Below the pieces are notes generated by a model. It did not search any database and was not told where the DNA came from. It worked only from the letters and a program-made list of their open reading frames with translations. The position numbers and the translations under genes were made by a program. 64,000 bases of DNA from Isoetes taiwanensis (Eukaryota; Streptophyta; Lycopodiopsida; Isoetales; Isoetaceae), in assembly GCA_021234155.1 (NCBI GenBank), contig JAJEKV010000070.1, positions 5,899,311-5,963,310 on the forward strand. The letters run 5' to 3'. This document shows, in pieces, positions 21,145 to 32,114 of this stretch (positions are counted from its first letter, which is position 1; the number at the start of each line of letters is the position of its first letter).

Positions 21145-22719
21145 TGTGACGTCCCCTACTCATATACGGTGCACTCACCGTATACAAACAGGAGTTCATC
21201 CCCCATACCAGCTCCATACTGATACAGGGCCCTCCACGTATCACTGCAACCTTGATGAGTTCCAGTGGGAAGAATGAAGGGGTCATTTACCCTGTCTCCC
21301 TCAGGGCCTACCTAGCTGTGGAAGCGTAAACATACATGTCAGTATACAACATCAACATCACATAACCATCTCGAAGGATGGTACATCACATATCTGCATA
21401 GACAAAGATCAGTACATCACACATGGAATCCTACCCAAGGCTCAGACTCAAGGGGAATGACTGACGGCTTGGGTCTCCAGAGAGGTCATTGCAGACAGAA
21501 TTCATGGCAAATGGATTTGGCTGGCATAAGAACATGGCTTAGGGTTATCCACTCCATCCGCCCCTCCTCTGCACACTTTGCAGAGTAGATTGAAAAGTGT
21601 TGGGACCTGACTGTAGCCCGCTGGATGCATAGCCAAAGGGGCTATTCCTGGGTTGCATCTCCCCAGTTCCGATGGGGCAGGTAGGGATCACTCCCTCCAG
21701 AGATCTACATGCTGACTCAAGATGACTAGAGGGCCACTGCCCTTATTCGACTTGAACCCAATGGAGAGTGACGCATCACCCCATGGGTGTCGAGCCCATG
21801 CCTTGCCCACACGCAGTGGCAAGCCATTAGACCTAGTCCACAGGGATCCCCGGTAGACTTTACACACTAGAGGGATCGTTCTCATGAGTCAGGACATGAA
21901 CCTCCTTATGAGCTAGTCTGGCCCCTTCACCCACAACCAGGTGTGGCTCTTGTACACAGGCCGAATTTACAGTGCACTAAAGAGGCTAGCTAGGAGCATC
22001 ATCTACTAGGCTTTAAGGTCTCTACCCCCCTTCCCAATACAATGAGTTCACAGAGATACATCATCATATACATATCACAGAAGAACTAAAGAACAAGATC
22101 TAATCTAAATCACAGAGTCAGGTTCTTTAGTTATGGCTCGATATCTAGAGATCTAGATGGCTGCTATAGGCAAATCAATAGGCTAAACCTACTTATTCTA
22201 TGTCTGGGAGGCGGTTTAGGCTATTGATTTGGCAAAATACTTGATCCTTGGCTTGCTCCTCCTGCTCTGAACTCGACCATGCTGCAGAATTGCTTGAAGA
22301 TGAAGCTAGAAGGGAAAACTGATGGCCTAGTCTGCAGAGACAGACTTTGGAAGGCGAGATGGGCTCTTGAAGCAAGCAAAACAGAGCCCTAGAAGCCTTT
22401 GGACGAAAATGGAAAGTTAGAGTTTCCTAAGCCTATATAGACTAAGGGTTAGAGCTAGGGTTCCATTATCCCCTTTAGGCATGTGGGATAATTTGGATGT
22501 GGCCCCACTTATATTAAATAAGTGGCTTAGGATATCACACGATAAGTGTGCACATGAGCAAATGTGTCCATAATTAAATGCACACACCTTGTAAGTTGCC
22601 CCCTAGGGTGCTACTTGCTCGACTACACGTTGGCGTACACGTCAGTCGGAATGGCGTATACGCGTGACGAGGTAGTACATTATACGTCTTAGGACTGTAT
22701 ACTGTGCTGGAACGTCACA
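21145..22719 (-). repeat. 5' LTR (1575 bp) of minus-strand LTR element
   Basis: It runs from TGTGACGTCC to GGAACGTCACA, with perfect 8-bp inverted ends (TGTGACGT and ACGTCACA), and lies directly beside the primer site. No second copy was noticed in the window. At about 1.6 kb it is longer than the other LTRs here. Confidence 0.85.
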
Positions 22720-22931
22720 GATACGAAGGTGTTTGAAGTTGTATGCTTGTGTTCTCGGGGTTCTAGCTATAGTAATTGAGTTAAAGGCCTAATGAACAGT
22801 ACTTTGTTCAATGGTTGAAGTTTAATGGTACGATTTCACAATCGAATTCAATTGATATACCATTATTTGTTTAAAGTCTAGTTAGTCATAGTCACTATTG
22901 AATTAGTTAGTTAACCATTGAATTCTCTTCA
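22720..22931 (+). repeat. Truncated 5' LTR of copia element
   Basis: It matches the last part of the 3' LTR (about 27672-27885) with few differences and ends GAATTCTCTTCA. The first ~380 bp are missing and replaced by the neighbouring LTR. Confidence 0.9.
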
Positions 22932-22933
22932 AT

Positions 22934-22945
22934 TGGTATCAGAGC
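22934..22945 (+). promoter_or_regulatory. tRNA-iMet primer-binding site of copia element
   Basis: TGGTATCAGAGC lies two bases after the 5' LTR end, the standard primer site for plant copia elements. Confidence 0.95.
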
Positions 22946-22950
22946 TAACA

Positions 22951-25900
22951 ACTATGACTACTAGACTGGGTGCATCTTTATTAAGTGCAGTAGAAGTGTT
23001 CAAAGGCACAGGAGGCTTTCAGGTATGGAAGGAAAAGATCAAGAAGATCTTGGAAGTGGAGGGGCTTTGGCCCTATGTTGGAGAAGATGCTGGCAGTAAC
23101 GAAGTCAGTGGTACTGCAACTACAATCATCTCTACAGTAGATGAAGGTTCCAGCTCTGGAGAAGTTGAGGTAACCATCTCGAACATTAATGCCAAGTTAA
23201 TTGAGGCTAAGAGTATTGTTACAGTTAAGTTGAGCCCTAGCATTTTGTTGAAAGTGAGGGGAATATATCCTAGAGCAATCTGGAAATATCTTATCAAAAC
23301 TTATGAAAATAAGAGCTCATCCCAGTTAGATGTTCTTGATAGAGAACTTAGAAATCTGAAGTTTCATGAGAAGGATGATATAACAGACTTCTTTCAAATA
23401 TTTGACAACTTGATAGCAGATCTAGAAGCAGCAAGGGTTATAATAACTAATGAACATCAAGTAATGTCAATTGCCGGAGCATTCTCTGATTATGACCAGC
23501 TATCCACATTAGTCAGAAATATTGCCGAGTCAAGGGAAGATGCAGAATTAATGGTCAAAACAGAATTGGAACAAAAGAAATTATTAGGAGAATATGATGA
23601 ACAATCTGAGGTCTTGTATGTTGGAAAGGGAAAGGGCAGATTTGAGAAAGGTAAAATGGGACCATGTTATCATTGCAATAATTATGGACACTTAAAATAT
23701 AACTGCCCTAAGCTAGCAAAGGACAATAGGTGCTTTAATTGTGATGGTCTGGGGCATCAAGCAGCAAATTGCTCTAGCCCTAAAGACTTTGCAAAAGGAA
23801 GAGGAAGAGGAGAGACAAGGGGAAATGTAAGAGGAAGGTTCAATAATAGAGGGAGAGGCAGGGGAAGAAATACCTCTGCTGTAAATTTAACAAAGGAGGT
23901 CAGCAACTCACAAAAGGAGGAAGTGGACGAGAATGAAGAGGTAAGACAGAAATGCTTTAGCACTTTGACTGTAAATGAAACTAAAAATAATAATGACTTG
24001 CTTGTTCTAGATTCTGGAGCTGAGAGATGCGTAATTAAACAAGCAAGTCAACTTAAAAACAAGACAAAGAGAAGTTCAAGTTACATACAACTTGGAGATG
24101 GGAATTTGCAACAAGTAGAAGAAGCTGGAATGTTGGAGATTTTTGATTTGGCTGGAAAGCCTGTAGAACTCAGAAATGTCTTATGTGTACCATCAACTAT
24201 CAGAAATCTAATTTCTGTTAGCCAATTGGTTGATCTCGGATACAAAGTATGTTTTGAAAAAACTCATTGTAATATTTTCCATGGCAATGAATTAAAGTTT
24301 TTGGCAAAAAGAGTAGGCAATTTGTTTGCACTTGACAAAAACAATATTGAGGGCAATATAAATTTGGTTACTGCTAGAGAATGGCATGAAAGACTCAGTC
24401 ATACTCATATGAACAACATAAATTATATGATTAAGAATGGGATGATTGTAGGAGAAGAACAAAAGGATCACTTCCTTTGTGAAGGATGCCTATTGGGAAA
24501 GCATACCAGACTTAGTTTTAGATGGTCAACTAAAAGGGCCAAAGGGATATTAGACCTTATACACACTGATTTATGTGGGCCAATTAATGTGACCAGCATG
24601 TCAGGGAAGAAGTATTTCATAACATTTATTGATGACTACTCAAGGAAAACTAAATGCTATATCTTAAGGCACAAAGACCAAGCTTTCACAGCATACAAAT
24701 TATTTGAGCAAGAAATGAAGAGACAAACTGGAAGAAAAATCAAATGTGTCAGGTCTGACAGAGGAGGAGAATTTCTCTCAGGGGAATTTAAAAGACATTG
24801 CAAAATTAAGGGGATAAGAAGGCAACTAACTTGCAAGTACACACCTCAGCAAAATGGAGTGGCAGAAAGAAAGAACTGGACAATTCTAGATGCAATTCGA
24901 TCCATGCTAAAACACTCAGGTATGCCAATTTTTTTATGGGATGAAGCAGTTAAAACTGCTGTGCTAATTCAAAATAAAGTGCCTTCCTCATCTATCAATG
25001 GTAAAACCCCTGATGAGATGTGGAATGGCAATGTGCCTTCATATGAAATGTACAAAGTTTATGGATGTATGGCTTTTGCTCATGTTCCTAAGGAACTCAG
25101 AAAAAAATTAGATGACAGGGCAATAAAATGCTTTCTAGCAGGCTATGATGAGCAAGCAAAGGCATATAGACTTTTTGATGAGTTAAAAGGCAAATCATTA
25201 TTAGTAGAGATGCTCGATGAGAACACCCTGTACAAAGACATAAATAAAATAATAGAACATAGGGGAATGGAGATGACAGAATTAAATATCAAGGAAGAAG
25301 ATACACAGGGTAATGCAATTGCTGATATAGATAGTGATACAGAAAATGAGGAGGCATCAAAACAGAGAAATGCAATAGATAATGAAGATGTTGAAACTAA
25401 GGAGAATGGACAAGAGTCAGAGCAGGCTGGAAAACACAAGAGAAAAAGGAAATCAGAAGTGGAAAAACTCAAAGAGAAACTAGAAATAGATGCAGGTGAA
25501 TATGGCATAACTGAGCAGAGAAAAAGCAAAAGGTTAATTAATGAGCCAGTGGATATAAATCTGGTAATGGCAATATTTGAACCAAAGGCCCCTTTGAATT
25601 ATGAGGAGGCTTTGCAAGCTGAAGAATCAGAACTATGGAAGCAAGCTATGAAAGAGGAAATAAATGCATTTGTTAGAACCAACACATATCAAGTTGTGCC
25701 AAAACCTGACAATAAAAATATTATAGGATGCAAGTGGATTTACAAACTCAAAACTGGAGCAAATGGGGAGCAGAAATACAAGGCCAGACTAGTTGCACAA
25801 GGATTTACCCAAAGGAAAGGTTTGGATTATGATGAGACATTCTCACCTATTGTAAAGTTGACAAGCATAAGGATTTTATTAGCCTATGCAAATGCAAACA

Positions 25901-27174
25901 GTTTGGAAGTGCATCACATGGATGTGAGCACGGCTTTCTTAAATGCAGAAATTGATGAGGAAGTATACATGAAACAACCACTTGGTTTTGAAGATGAAAG
26001 GAAAACATGGTGTGGAAACTTAACCGAGCTGTTTATGGCTTAAAGCAGTCACCAAGGTTATGATATAAGTGTATAGACAAGTACTTGCAAGAACAAGAAT
26101 TTACTCAATTTCTGAATGATGGAAACATGTACATTTTAAACAGAGGTGATCAATTTTGCATCATAGCATTATATGTGGATGATAACATTATGGTTGCAAG
26201 TGACATGGATATCTTAAACCACTGTAAGCAAATACTCCAGAACAGATACCAAATGGTGGATCTAGGGGAATTAAAAAGGTTTCTTGGCATGGAAGTAAAC
26301 AGGGACAAAAGGAAGAAAAGATTGACAATTACCCAGACATGCAACATTCAAGGGATGCTCAAACGATTTAACATGACAGAATGCAATGTATCAAGGACTC
26401 CAATATCACAGGGACTCAAACTTTCATCAGAGATGAGTCCAAAGACTGAAACAAGAAATAGAACAAATGGAAAATGTTTCTTATAGGGAACTAATAGGCT
26501 GCCTACTATTTGTATCAAATAGCACAAGGCCAGATATAGCCATTACAGTGAGCTTACTAAGCAGATTCTGCAATAACCCTGGATACCAACATTGGAGTGT
26601 AGCAAAAAGAGTATTGAGATACCTCAAACATACCATGCATCATGGGCTTACATACTCAAATGATAACTTGACATTAACAGGGTATGCAGATGCAGACTGG
26701 GGGAGTGACTTAGACACTAGAAAATCAACTTCAGGGTTTTGCTTGATGCTAGGAGGAGCAACAATTGCCTGGATAAGCAAGAAACAAACTTGTGTGGCCA
26801 TGTCAACAGCTGAAGCTGAGTACAACTCAGCAACATTGGCAGCAAAAGAAATAGCATGGACCAGACGTATTCTAGAAGAACTCAAGGTATGTCAAAGCTT
26901 GCCTACAATATTGTATTCAGACAGTTTAAGTTGCATAGCTATTACTAAAAACCCAGTGCTTCATCAAAGAACCAAGTACATAGAATTACATGTCCATTTT
27001 ATCAGAGATTTGGTTGCCAAGAACATTATTACAGTACAGTACATTGGAACTAATGAACAAGTTACAAATGTGTTGACCAAAGGTTTATCAGAGATTAAGT
27101 TCTCAAAATTTAAAGGTGACATGGGAGTCATAGATTTTCTTCAGGATCGAAAAGTTAATTTTAAAGAAAGCTAA
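22951..27174 (+). pseudogene. Copia Gag-Pol polyprotein (gag, protease, integrase, RT, RNase H), three defects
   Basis: Gag starts at ATG 22951, which sits in the longer open frame from 22918. It carries two CCHC knuckles (CYHCNNYGHLKYNC and CFNCDGLGHQAANC, about 23668-23772). Protease shows LVLDSGAERCV near 24005. Integrase has HERLSHTH, CEGCLLGKH, HTDLCGPI, FIDDYSRK and SDRGGEF, so the catalytic Asp pair is intact; an E follows in QQNGVAERKN. Reverse transcriptase has WIYKLK, ARLVAQGFTQ, DVSTAFLNAEI and, after the first defect, ALYVDDNIMV. RNase H has TGYADADWGSD, STAEAEYNSA and HFIRD. The defects are a shift near 26005, TGA in place of a Trp codon near 26057, and a shift near 26450. Only three defects in about 1400 codons suggests a recent copy. 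Confidence 0.93.
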
Positions 27175-27193
27175 CAGATGCAAAAAGCGATAC

Positions 27194-27263
27194 GTTCTTA
27201 CTGTGACAGTTATATGCAGCTTGAATAAGTTCTTACTGTGACAGTTATATGCAGCTTGAATAA
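27194..27263 (+). repeat. Perfect 35-bp tandem duplication before the polypurine tract
   Basis: The unit beginning GTTCTTACTGTGACAG is present twice, at 27194-27228 and 27229-27263, between the stop of pol and the polypurine tract. It is a local duplication in the 3' leader. Confidence 0.9.
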
Positions 27264-27279
27264 TATATCAGATGTTTGA

Positions 27280-27292
27280 AAGAAAGGGGAAA
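27280..27292 (+). promoter_or_regulatory. Polypurine tract of copia element
   Basis: The purine run AAGAAAGGGGAAA lies immediately before the TGTTGAAAG start of the 3' LTR. It is the plus-strand primer in such elements. Confidence 0.85.
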
Positions 27293-27885
27293 TGTTGAAA
27301 GAAAAGAGTTCTTTCAAGCCATCTGAGATCAGAGAACCTAGCTCACAATATAAGGGTGCACAGATACAGATATAGACCTATGGATCGCATAAGGAAAACA
27401 TGTTGAAGACATCAAAAGCAACAAGAGCATATTTGACCTATGGTTTATATGACATAAGGTTATTTATCAAAGTTGATTTATAAGACCATTGATTTGAAAT
27501 ATGGGTTAAGGTTGAAATCGGTGGAGGGAATATAGGTTTGAATATAGCAAGCTGATGAAGGGGGCAAGCACCAAATTGCTATTGCGATGGGCACTGCAAA
27601 GCGGCCTGCACCATTCGATGAGGTCTGGCCCTATAAATTAAGATGAAAAGAAGAGGAATGTATGCTGGAGATAGATACGAAGGTGTTTGAAGTTGTATGC
27701 TTGTGTTCTCGGGGTTCTAGCTACAGTAATTGAGTTAAAGGCCTAATGAACAGTACTTTGTTCAATGGTTGAAGTTTAATGGTATGATTTCACAATCGAA
27801 TTCAATTGATATACCATTGTTTATTTAAAGTCTAGTTAGTCATAGTCACTATTGAATTAGTTAGTTAACCATTGAATTCTCTTCA
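27293..27885 (+). repeat. 3' LTR of copia element (593 bp)
   Basis: It runs from TGTTGAAAG to CTCTTCA (TG...CA) after the polypurine tract. It is the complete version of the LTR whose tail is at 22720-22931. Confidence 0.9.
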
Positions 27886-28485
27886 TCTGGAGTATTTTCA
27901 GTCTGCTCGAGTTCTTAATCGTCGTCAGGCTCGATGGCATACACAGGTGCTATCCCGCTTTGATTTCATCATCAAGTTTCGGCCTGACATGTTTCAAGGG
28001 AAACCAGATGCTCTTTCTCGCAGATCTTATTCGAACCTAAGGCGGGGGAGCCAGCATTTGATCAACAATCACAGGTTATTCTAGGACCTGATCGTTTACA
28101 GCTCATGGCCATCACTTTGTTCGAGAGGCCTCATGATACATTCTTGTTGGAGTCTGTTCGAGCATCTCTTCCTTCTGATCCATTGGCGCATAACATAATA
28201 TCACAGCTTGGCTCAGCATCATCTTCTCGACAAATGAAGTTGGACTATGATCATTTTGGGGTTTGAGATGGACTTCTGTTTTATGATGGATTCTTGTATA
28301 TTCCCGATGGTGCCCCTCGACTTCAAGTTCTGCAGTCCTGTCATGATTCTCCTCTCGCCGGCCATTTTGGCATTGCCAAGACTCTAGAACTTATTGCTCG
28401 AGATTATTGGTGACTAGGTCTCCGTCGCACTGTTGAGATTTTTGTACGCTCATGTGATATTTGTTGTCGTGCAAAAGCTCACAAG
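27886..28485 (+). pseudogene. Chromovirus 2: RNase H end and integrase zinc domain
   Basis: The frame begins abruptly at [17 protein letters not shown], followed by [20 protein letters not shown], the conserved RNase H tail of Tekay/Del-like chromoviruses. After a stop the integrase H2C2 region follows (LQSCHDSPLAGHFGIAKT...CDICCRAKAHK), with a TGA in DYW-x-LG. The left half of the element is absent because the copia element sits at this edge. Confidence 0.87.
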
Positions 28486-30443
28486 CAGTGTTGTTTACGT
28501 AGGCGTATTTTACCTCTGGGTACGTATAATACATCCTGCATAGTACTATACGTACTATACCTTAAAGTTGCTTTGCCAAATTTCCAATCCTTTTGTTTAA
28601 TATCGTACTTTACGTATTGGTCCAAAAAATACGTATAGTACGTACTTAACCAAAAAAAAAAACCTCCAAATACCTTAAATACAAAAAAGGACCCAAATGA
28701 CATTCAAAAAAAAAAAAAGAGAGAAAAACAAGAACCCTCATAAAATCTTTTTCCTCTCTCTCTGTTTTTCCCTCTTCCATTTACCCTAAATGAATGCAGG
28801 CGGCCGGAACCATGCTCGAAACCATACTCTGATACTCATTTGCAACAGCTAGCTACAGATTAAGATTATGGGCATTCGGTTTTTATAGAGGAGTTGTGTG
28901 AAAGAACAAGAGTTCGATTTTTATAAGAGGAGTTCCGTAACAGGAGTTCGATTTTTATACAAGGAAGATTTCTATAACACAAGGAGTTCGATTTTTTATC
29001 TTCCGTGTACTTATAGGCTGATGCAAGTATCTAGGTAATGAATTCACACATTTTCGGCTGTCTCTGACCTCAAATCTGTGTAAAATGATTTGTTTTCTTT
29101 GCATGAATTCGTAATTCATTTCCAAATTCAGCCTGGGTTTCTGTCAGTTGTCTCAAATGCAAGAAATAGCATCTGATTAAGTTATTCTTTTGGTTGAATA
29201 TGGTAAATTCTTCATATCTAGTTTTTTAAGCTCTAATCCATGCAAAATTTCTCCAGTTGGACTATAGCGACTTTAACAAGATCCTTGCTTATAGTACTTT
29301 AATTCAACCAAATGTTCCTTCTTTATTTTCACAGGCCGATGAAGTGCCATGGTCTATGCTAATTTCAAGATATACTGATCAGGCCCTTCGTTGAGAATCA
29401 TTAACCAATTTTGAATAAATGCTACTAGATGCACTAACTCTAGACTCTAAAATGTATTTGCAGTTTAAAAGCAAGAGGTAGCATAAAACATTAAACAAGA
29501 CGCATGGAGTACACATGGATGTCAAACAACTCTCTATGCTTTCTGAAAGCAGAGCACCTAGACAGCTATAAACAAGGTCCCCAAATCAGCGGTCTGTTCT
29601 TGCCAGCATATAGAAGAGCAACTTAAGAAGAAGATGCAAAAAGAGCTTTTAAAACAAGTGGAGGTATGGTCTGAATGTAGAGCAGCAGGTTGGTAGCCTT
29701 AATTTTACCATTTCGATGAAATTCGTGATTAAGTTTTCAGGATGATGATAATTGTTCCATTGTCAAATGATACAAGAATTGGTGCTATTTGGATGGATTA
29801 GCAGTAAGCATAAGGTAGTTTTTGAAAGCTTAAAAATAGGGCACAAAGCTATCAAAGGCTTAGCTCAACGTACATCCATGCAGAAGATAATTGGTATATG
29901 TGCATAACCATTCCTGGAGCAAGTCTCAGCCATGTTAGAATTCACTTCATCACATATAATACTTGAGCTTCATTGACCAATCAGGCTATTCTGTCTGATC
30001 CCCTTTATCAAGTATTTATACTTTGATTAGTAACAGTACACGAGGTCTGGACTGCCCTTTCCTCCAGTTACCAGATGGATGCATATTTTGTTTAAGCTTT
30101 CAAACTTAAGTTTCATTATGAGAAATGCAAACTTTAAGTATAGCTACTCTTAGCTAAACTTTTTGAGAAAACACTTATTTATGGAGACTATAGTATGATC
30201 TATTAGTTGAAGCTAAAAATCCATTGTAATTGCAACTATTTTAGAATATAGAACTATTTTTAAAAATAGGCATAAAGTACTTAACGTATTATATGTTAAG
30301 TACGTATTTTACGTATTTTACAAGTACTTAACAACTATGAAAAATGTATTTAAAGTACTTTTAATGTAGGAGGTATGCAACCCGTATTAGTACGTTAAAT
30401 ACGTACCGTACCCGTATCGTACCTGATGTACCTGACAACACTG
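28486..30443. mobile_element. hAT-like non-autonomous DNA transposon in chromovirus 2 integrase
   Basis: The element starts CAGTGTTGT and ends ACAACACTG, perfect 9-bp inverted ends of hAT type. Flanking 8-mers CTCACAAG (28478-28485) and CTCTCAAG (30444-30451) match at 7 of 8 positions, the target-duplication length of hAT. Both ends (about 28495-28645 and 30265-30430) are crowded with TACGTA and GTACGT motifs, possible transposase-binding subterminal repeats. There is no transposase ORF in 1958 bp. Its removal brings the integrase halves of the host element together, apart from one base. Confidence 0.85.
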
Positions 30444-30451
30444 CTCTCAAG

Positions 30452-31586
30452 ACCACATGGCCTACTTCAGTCTTTACCAGTTCCAGCCAGTCCTTGGAAG
30501 AGTATTTCGGTGGATTTTATTGTCGAGCTTCCATCCTCCCAGGGCCATGATGCCATCCTTCTTGTTGTTGACCGTTTTTCCAAGATGGTACATTTCATTC
30601 CTTGCAGCACTTCTATCTCCAGTGAAGCCACATCGGTTCTCTTGCTTCGTGAGGTGGTTCAACTCCATGGCTTACCAGATAACATTGTCAATGACCGCGA
30701 CCCTCAGTTTGTTGCTAGCTTTTGGAAGCGTCTATTGCAACTCTTGCATGTGAAACGTTCGCTCTCTTCCGGACATCACCCAAAGACCAATGGGCATGTG
30801 GAGTGCACTAATCAAACACTTGAGCAGTATTTGCGATGCTTCATCAATTATCAGCAAGATGACTGGGTTGATTGGCTACCAGTGGCAGAATTTGCTTACA
30901 ATAATTCTGTCCATGCCTCCACAGGCTAGACTCCGTTCTTTATTAATTTCGGCATGCATCTCCGGTGGTCTTTCACTGCTCCTGGATATGACTCAGTCAA
31001 TCCCAACGCCGAGGACAGGCTCGAAAAGCTCCGCATCCTCCATGATGATCTTCAGCACCATCTCCCTAGGCCCAAGCACGTTATCATTCTAATGCAGATC
31101 AGCACCGTCAGGACGCTCCTCATTTTGCAGTTGGTTGTTTGGCTCTCACGTCGAGATTTGCCGATAGCTCGTCCTTGTAACAAGCTCAACTACCGGCGCT
31201 TAGGGCCCTATCGGATTATTGAACGAGTTGGTGATGTTGCTTTCCGTCTTGAGCTTCCGCCATCAGTTCAGCTTCACCCAGTGTTCCATGTGTCTTTGTT
31301 GGAACCCTATATGGCGAATCCATTTCCAGATCGAGTACCTCCACCACTAGTCGAGATTGATGATCATGAGGAGTTCGAGGTTTGAGAGATTCTGGACTCC
31401 AAGTTTCTTCGTCGACGATTGTATTATTTTGTCGACTGGGAAGGTTACTCGCCAAGTGATAGAGCCTGGGAGCCTGCCGAGAATCTTGACTAATGCGCCT
31501 GACAAAATTGCGGAGTTTCATCGGCGTTACCTGAACAAGCCAAGTTTGAGTACTCCGGCCCCAGCTCCTAGGACTCGTCGCCATCG
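30452..31586 (+). pseudogene. Chromovirus 2: integrase core, C-terminus and chromodomain
   Basis: The integrase core reads ISVDFIVELP (first Asp), NDRDPQFVASFW (second Asp) and HHPKTNGHVECTNQTL (Glu present). A stop follows NSVHASTG at about 30929. The C-terminal region (GPYRIIERVGDVAFRLELP and HPVFHVSLLEPY) is at 31200-31305. The chromodomain ([27 protein letters not shown]) spans about 31395-31490 with a stop before EILDS. These are the standard 3' domains of plant chromoviruses. Confidence 0.88.
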
Positions 31587-31601
31587 TGGGGGAGGGGATG
31601 G
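31587..31601 (+). promoter_or_regulatory. Polypurine tract of chromovirus 2
   Basis: GTGGGGGAGGGGATGG, mostly purines, lies directly before the TGTGACGACC start of the 3' LTR. Confidence 0.8.
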
Positions 31602-31670
31602 TGTGACGACCATACGGATATTCATATCATACGAACATTATACTCGTATGTACAAAAGATGGTCGTCACA
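31602..31670. repeat. Terminal hairpin in LTR of chromovirus 2
   Basis: TGTGACGACCAT at the very LTR start is repeated inverted as ATGGTCGTCACA at 31659-31670. This gives a 12-bp perfect stem with a 45-bp loop. Confidence 0.85.
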
Positions 31671-31695
31671 CAGATGCAAAAGGGTAGTTGTACAA

Positions 31696-31762
31696 GACAG
31701 GGTTTAAACTCGCAACCTTCCAATTGCGAGTCACACACCCTTGCCAAGTGCGCTACCAATAT
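31696..31762 (-). repeat. tRNA-like segment within the LTR
   Basis: On the minus strand there is an A-box-like TGGTAGCGCACTTGG (31758-31744), followed after about 30 bp by a B-box-like GGTTGCGAGTTTAAACCC (31717-31700). Spacing and sequence resemble a tRNA gene or SINE head. The acceptor stem cannot be closed convincingly, so it is not called a tRNA gene. Confidence 0.5.
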
Positions 31763-32114
31763 TTGTTGAAAACATTCCTTCACATCTTCCTCATATGTGG
31801 GACTATCTGCAGGAGGTTCTAGAATATTCTAGAACCTAAATGCATGCGCGACACTTGGCACGATCTCATCCATTGGAGTGGCACGATCCTGACTGTTGGC
31901 CTAAATATATAAGGAGGCATCTCCTTCTTGTCGAACCATTCCGGTTCAACGCCAGTCTTGAGCCTTCTAGGCATCTGTCTCTTGTTCCTACTTGCCTTCG
32001 GGCCATTACTCTTGATTCTTGTTCATATATCAGATTCTTTGTCGATCTTGGCATATTTCTTTCGTATTTCTTGCGTATTTTTTGCGTATTTTCCTTGTTC
32101 TCGCGTAGGTTCAT

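Larger units (their letters stand above)
19061..22719 (-). mobile_element. Minus-strand LTR retrotransposon, 5' part (LTR, primer site, leader, ORF)
   Basis: A long LTR (21145-22719) with inverted ends TGTGACGT and ACGTCACA is followed on the minus strand by an initiator-Met primer site. The leader carries long repeats, and a broken ORF lies at 20616-20053. No reverse transcriptase or integrase is visible to the left, and I did not find the partner LTR. It may be a non-autonomous large derivative or be truncated. Its LTR end abuts the truncated copia LTR exactly, which suggests it inserted into that element. Confidence 0.7.
22720..27885 (+). mobile_element. Ty1/copia LTR retrotransposon, nearly complete, 5' LTR truncated
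   Basis: The element has an iMet primer site, one long gag-pol frame, a polypurine tract and a complete 593-bp 3' LTR. Integrase precedes reverse transcriptase, which defines the copia order. The 5' LTR keeps only its last 212 bp because the minus-strand LTR element begins at its broken edge. Downstream, the 3' LTR ends directly in the RNase H gene of chromovirus 2, so this element probably jumped into that chromovirus. Confidence 0.92.
31602..32114 (+). repeat. 3' LTR of chromovirus 2
   Basis: The LTR starts TGTGACGACCAT after the polypurine tract. The promoter-like CTAAATATATAAGG lies near 31901, followed by a C/T-rich leader. The right end is close to the point where LINE-like coding DNA starts (about 32115-32121), so it may be cut there. 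No second copy was seen in the window. Confidence 0.7.

Noticed and set aside
25143-25529. Long minus-strand ORF inside the copia pol
   Set aside because: Low-complexity antisense of the Lys/Glu-rich pol linker; no domain.
31696-31762. Functional tRNA gene on the minus strand
   Set aside because: A- and B-box-like sequences are present, but no acceptor stem closes and it lies in an LTR.
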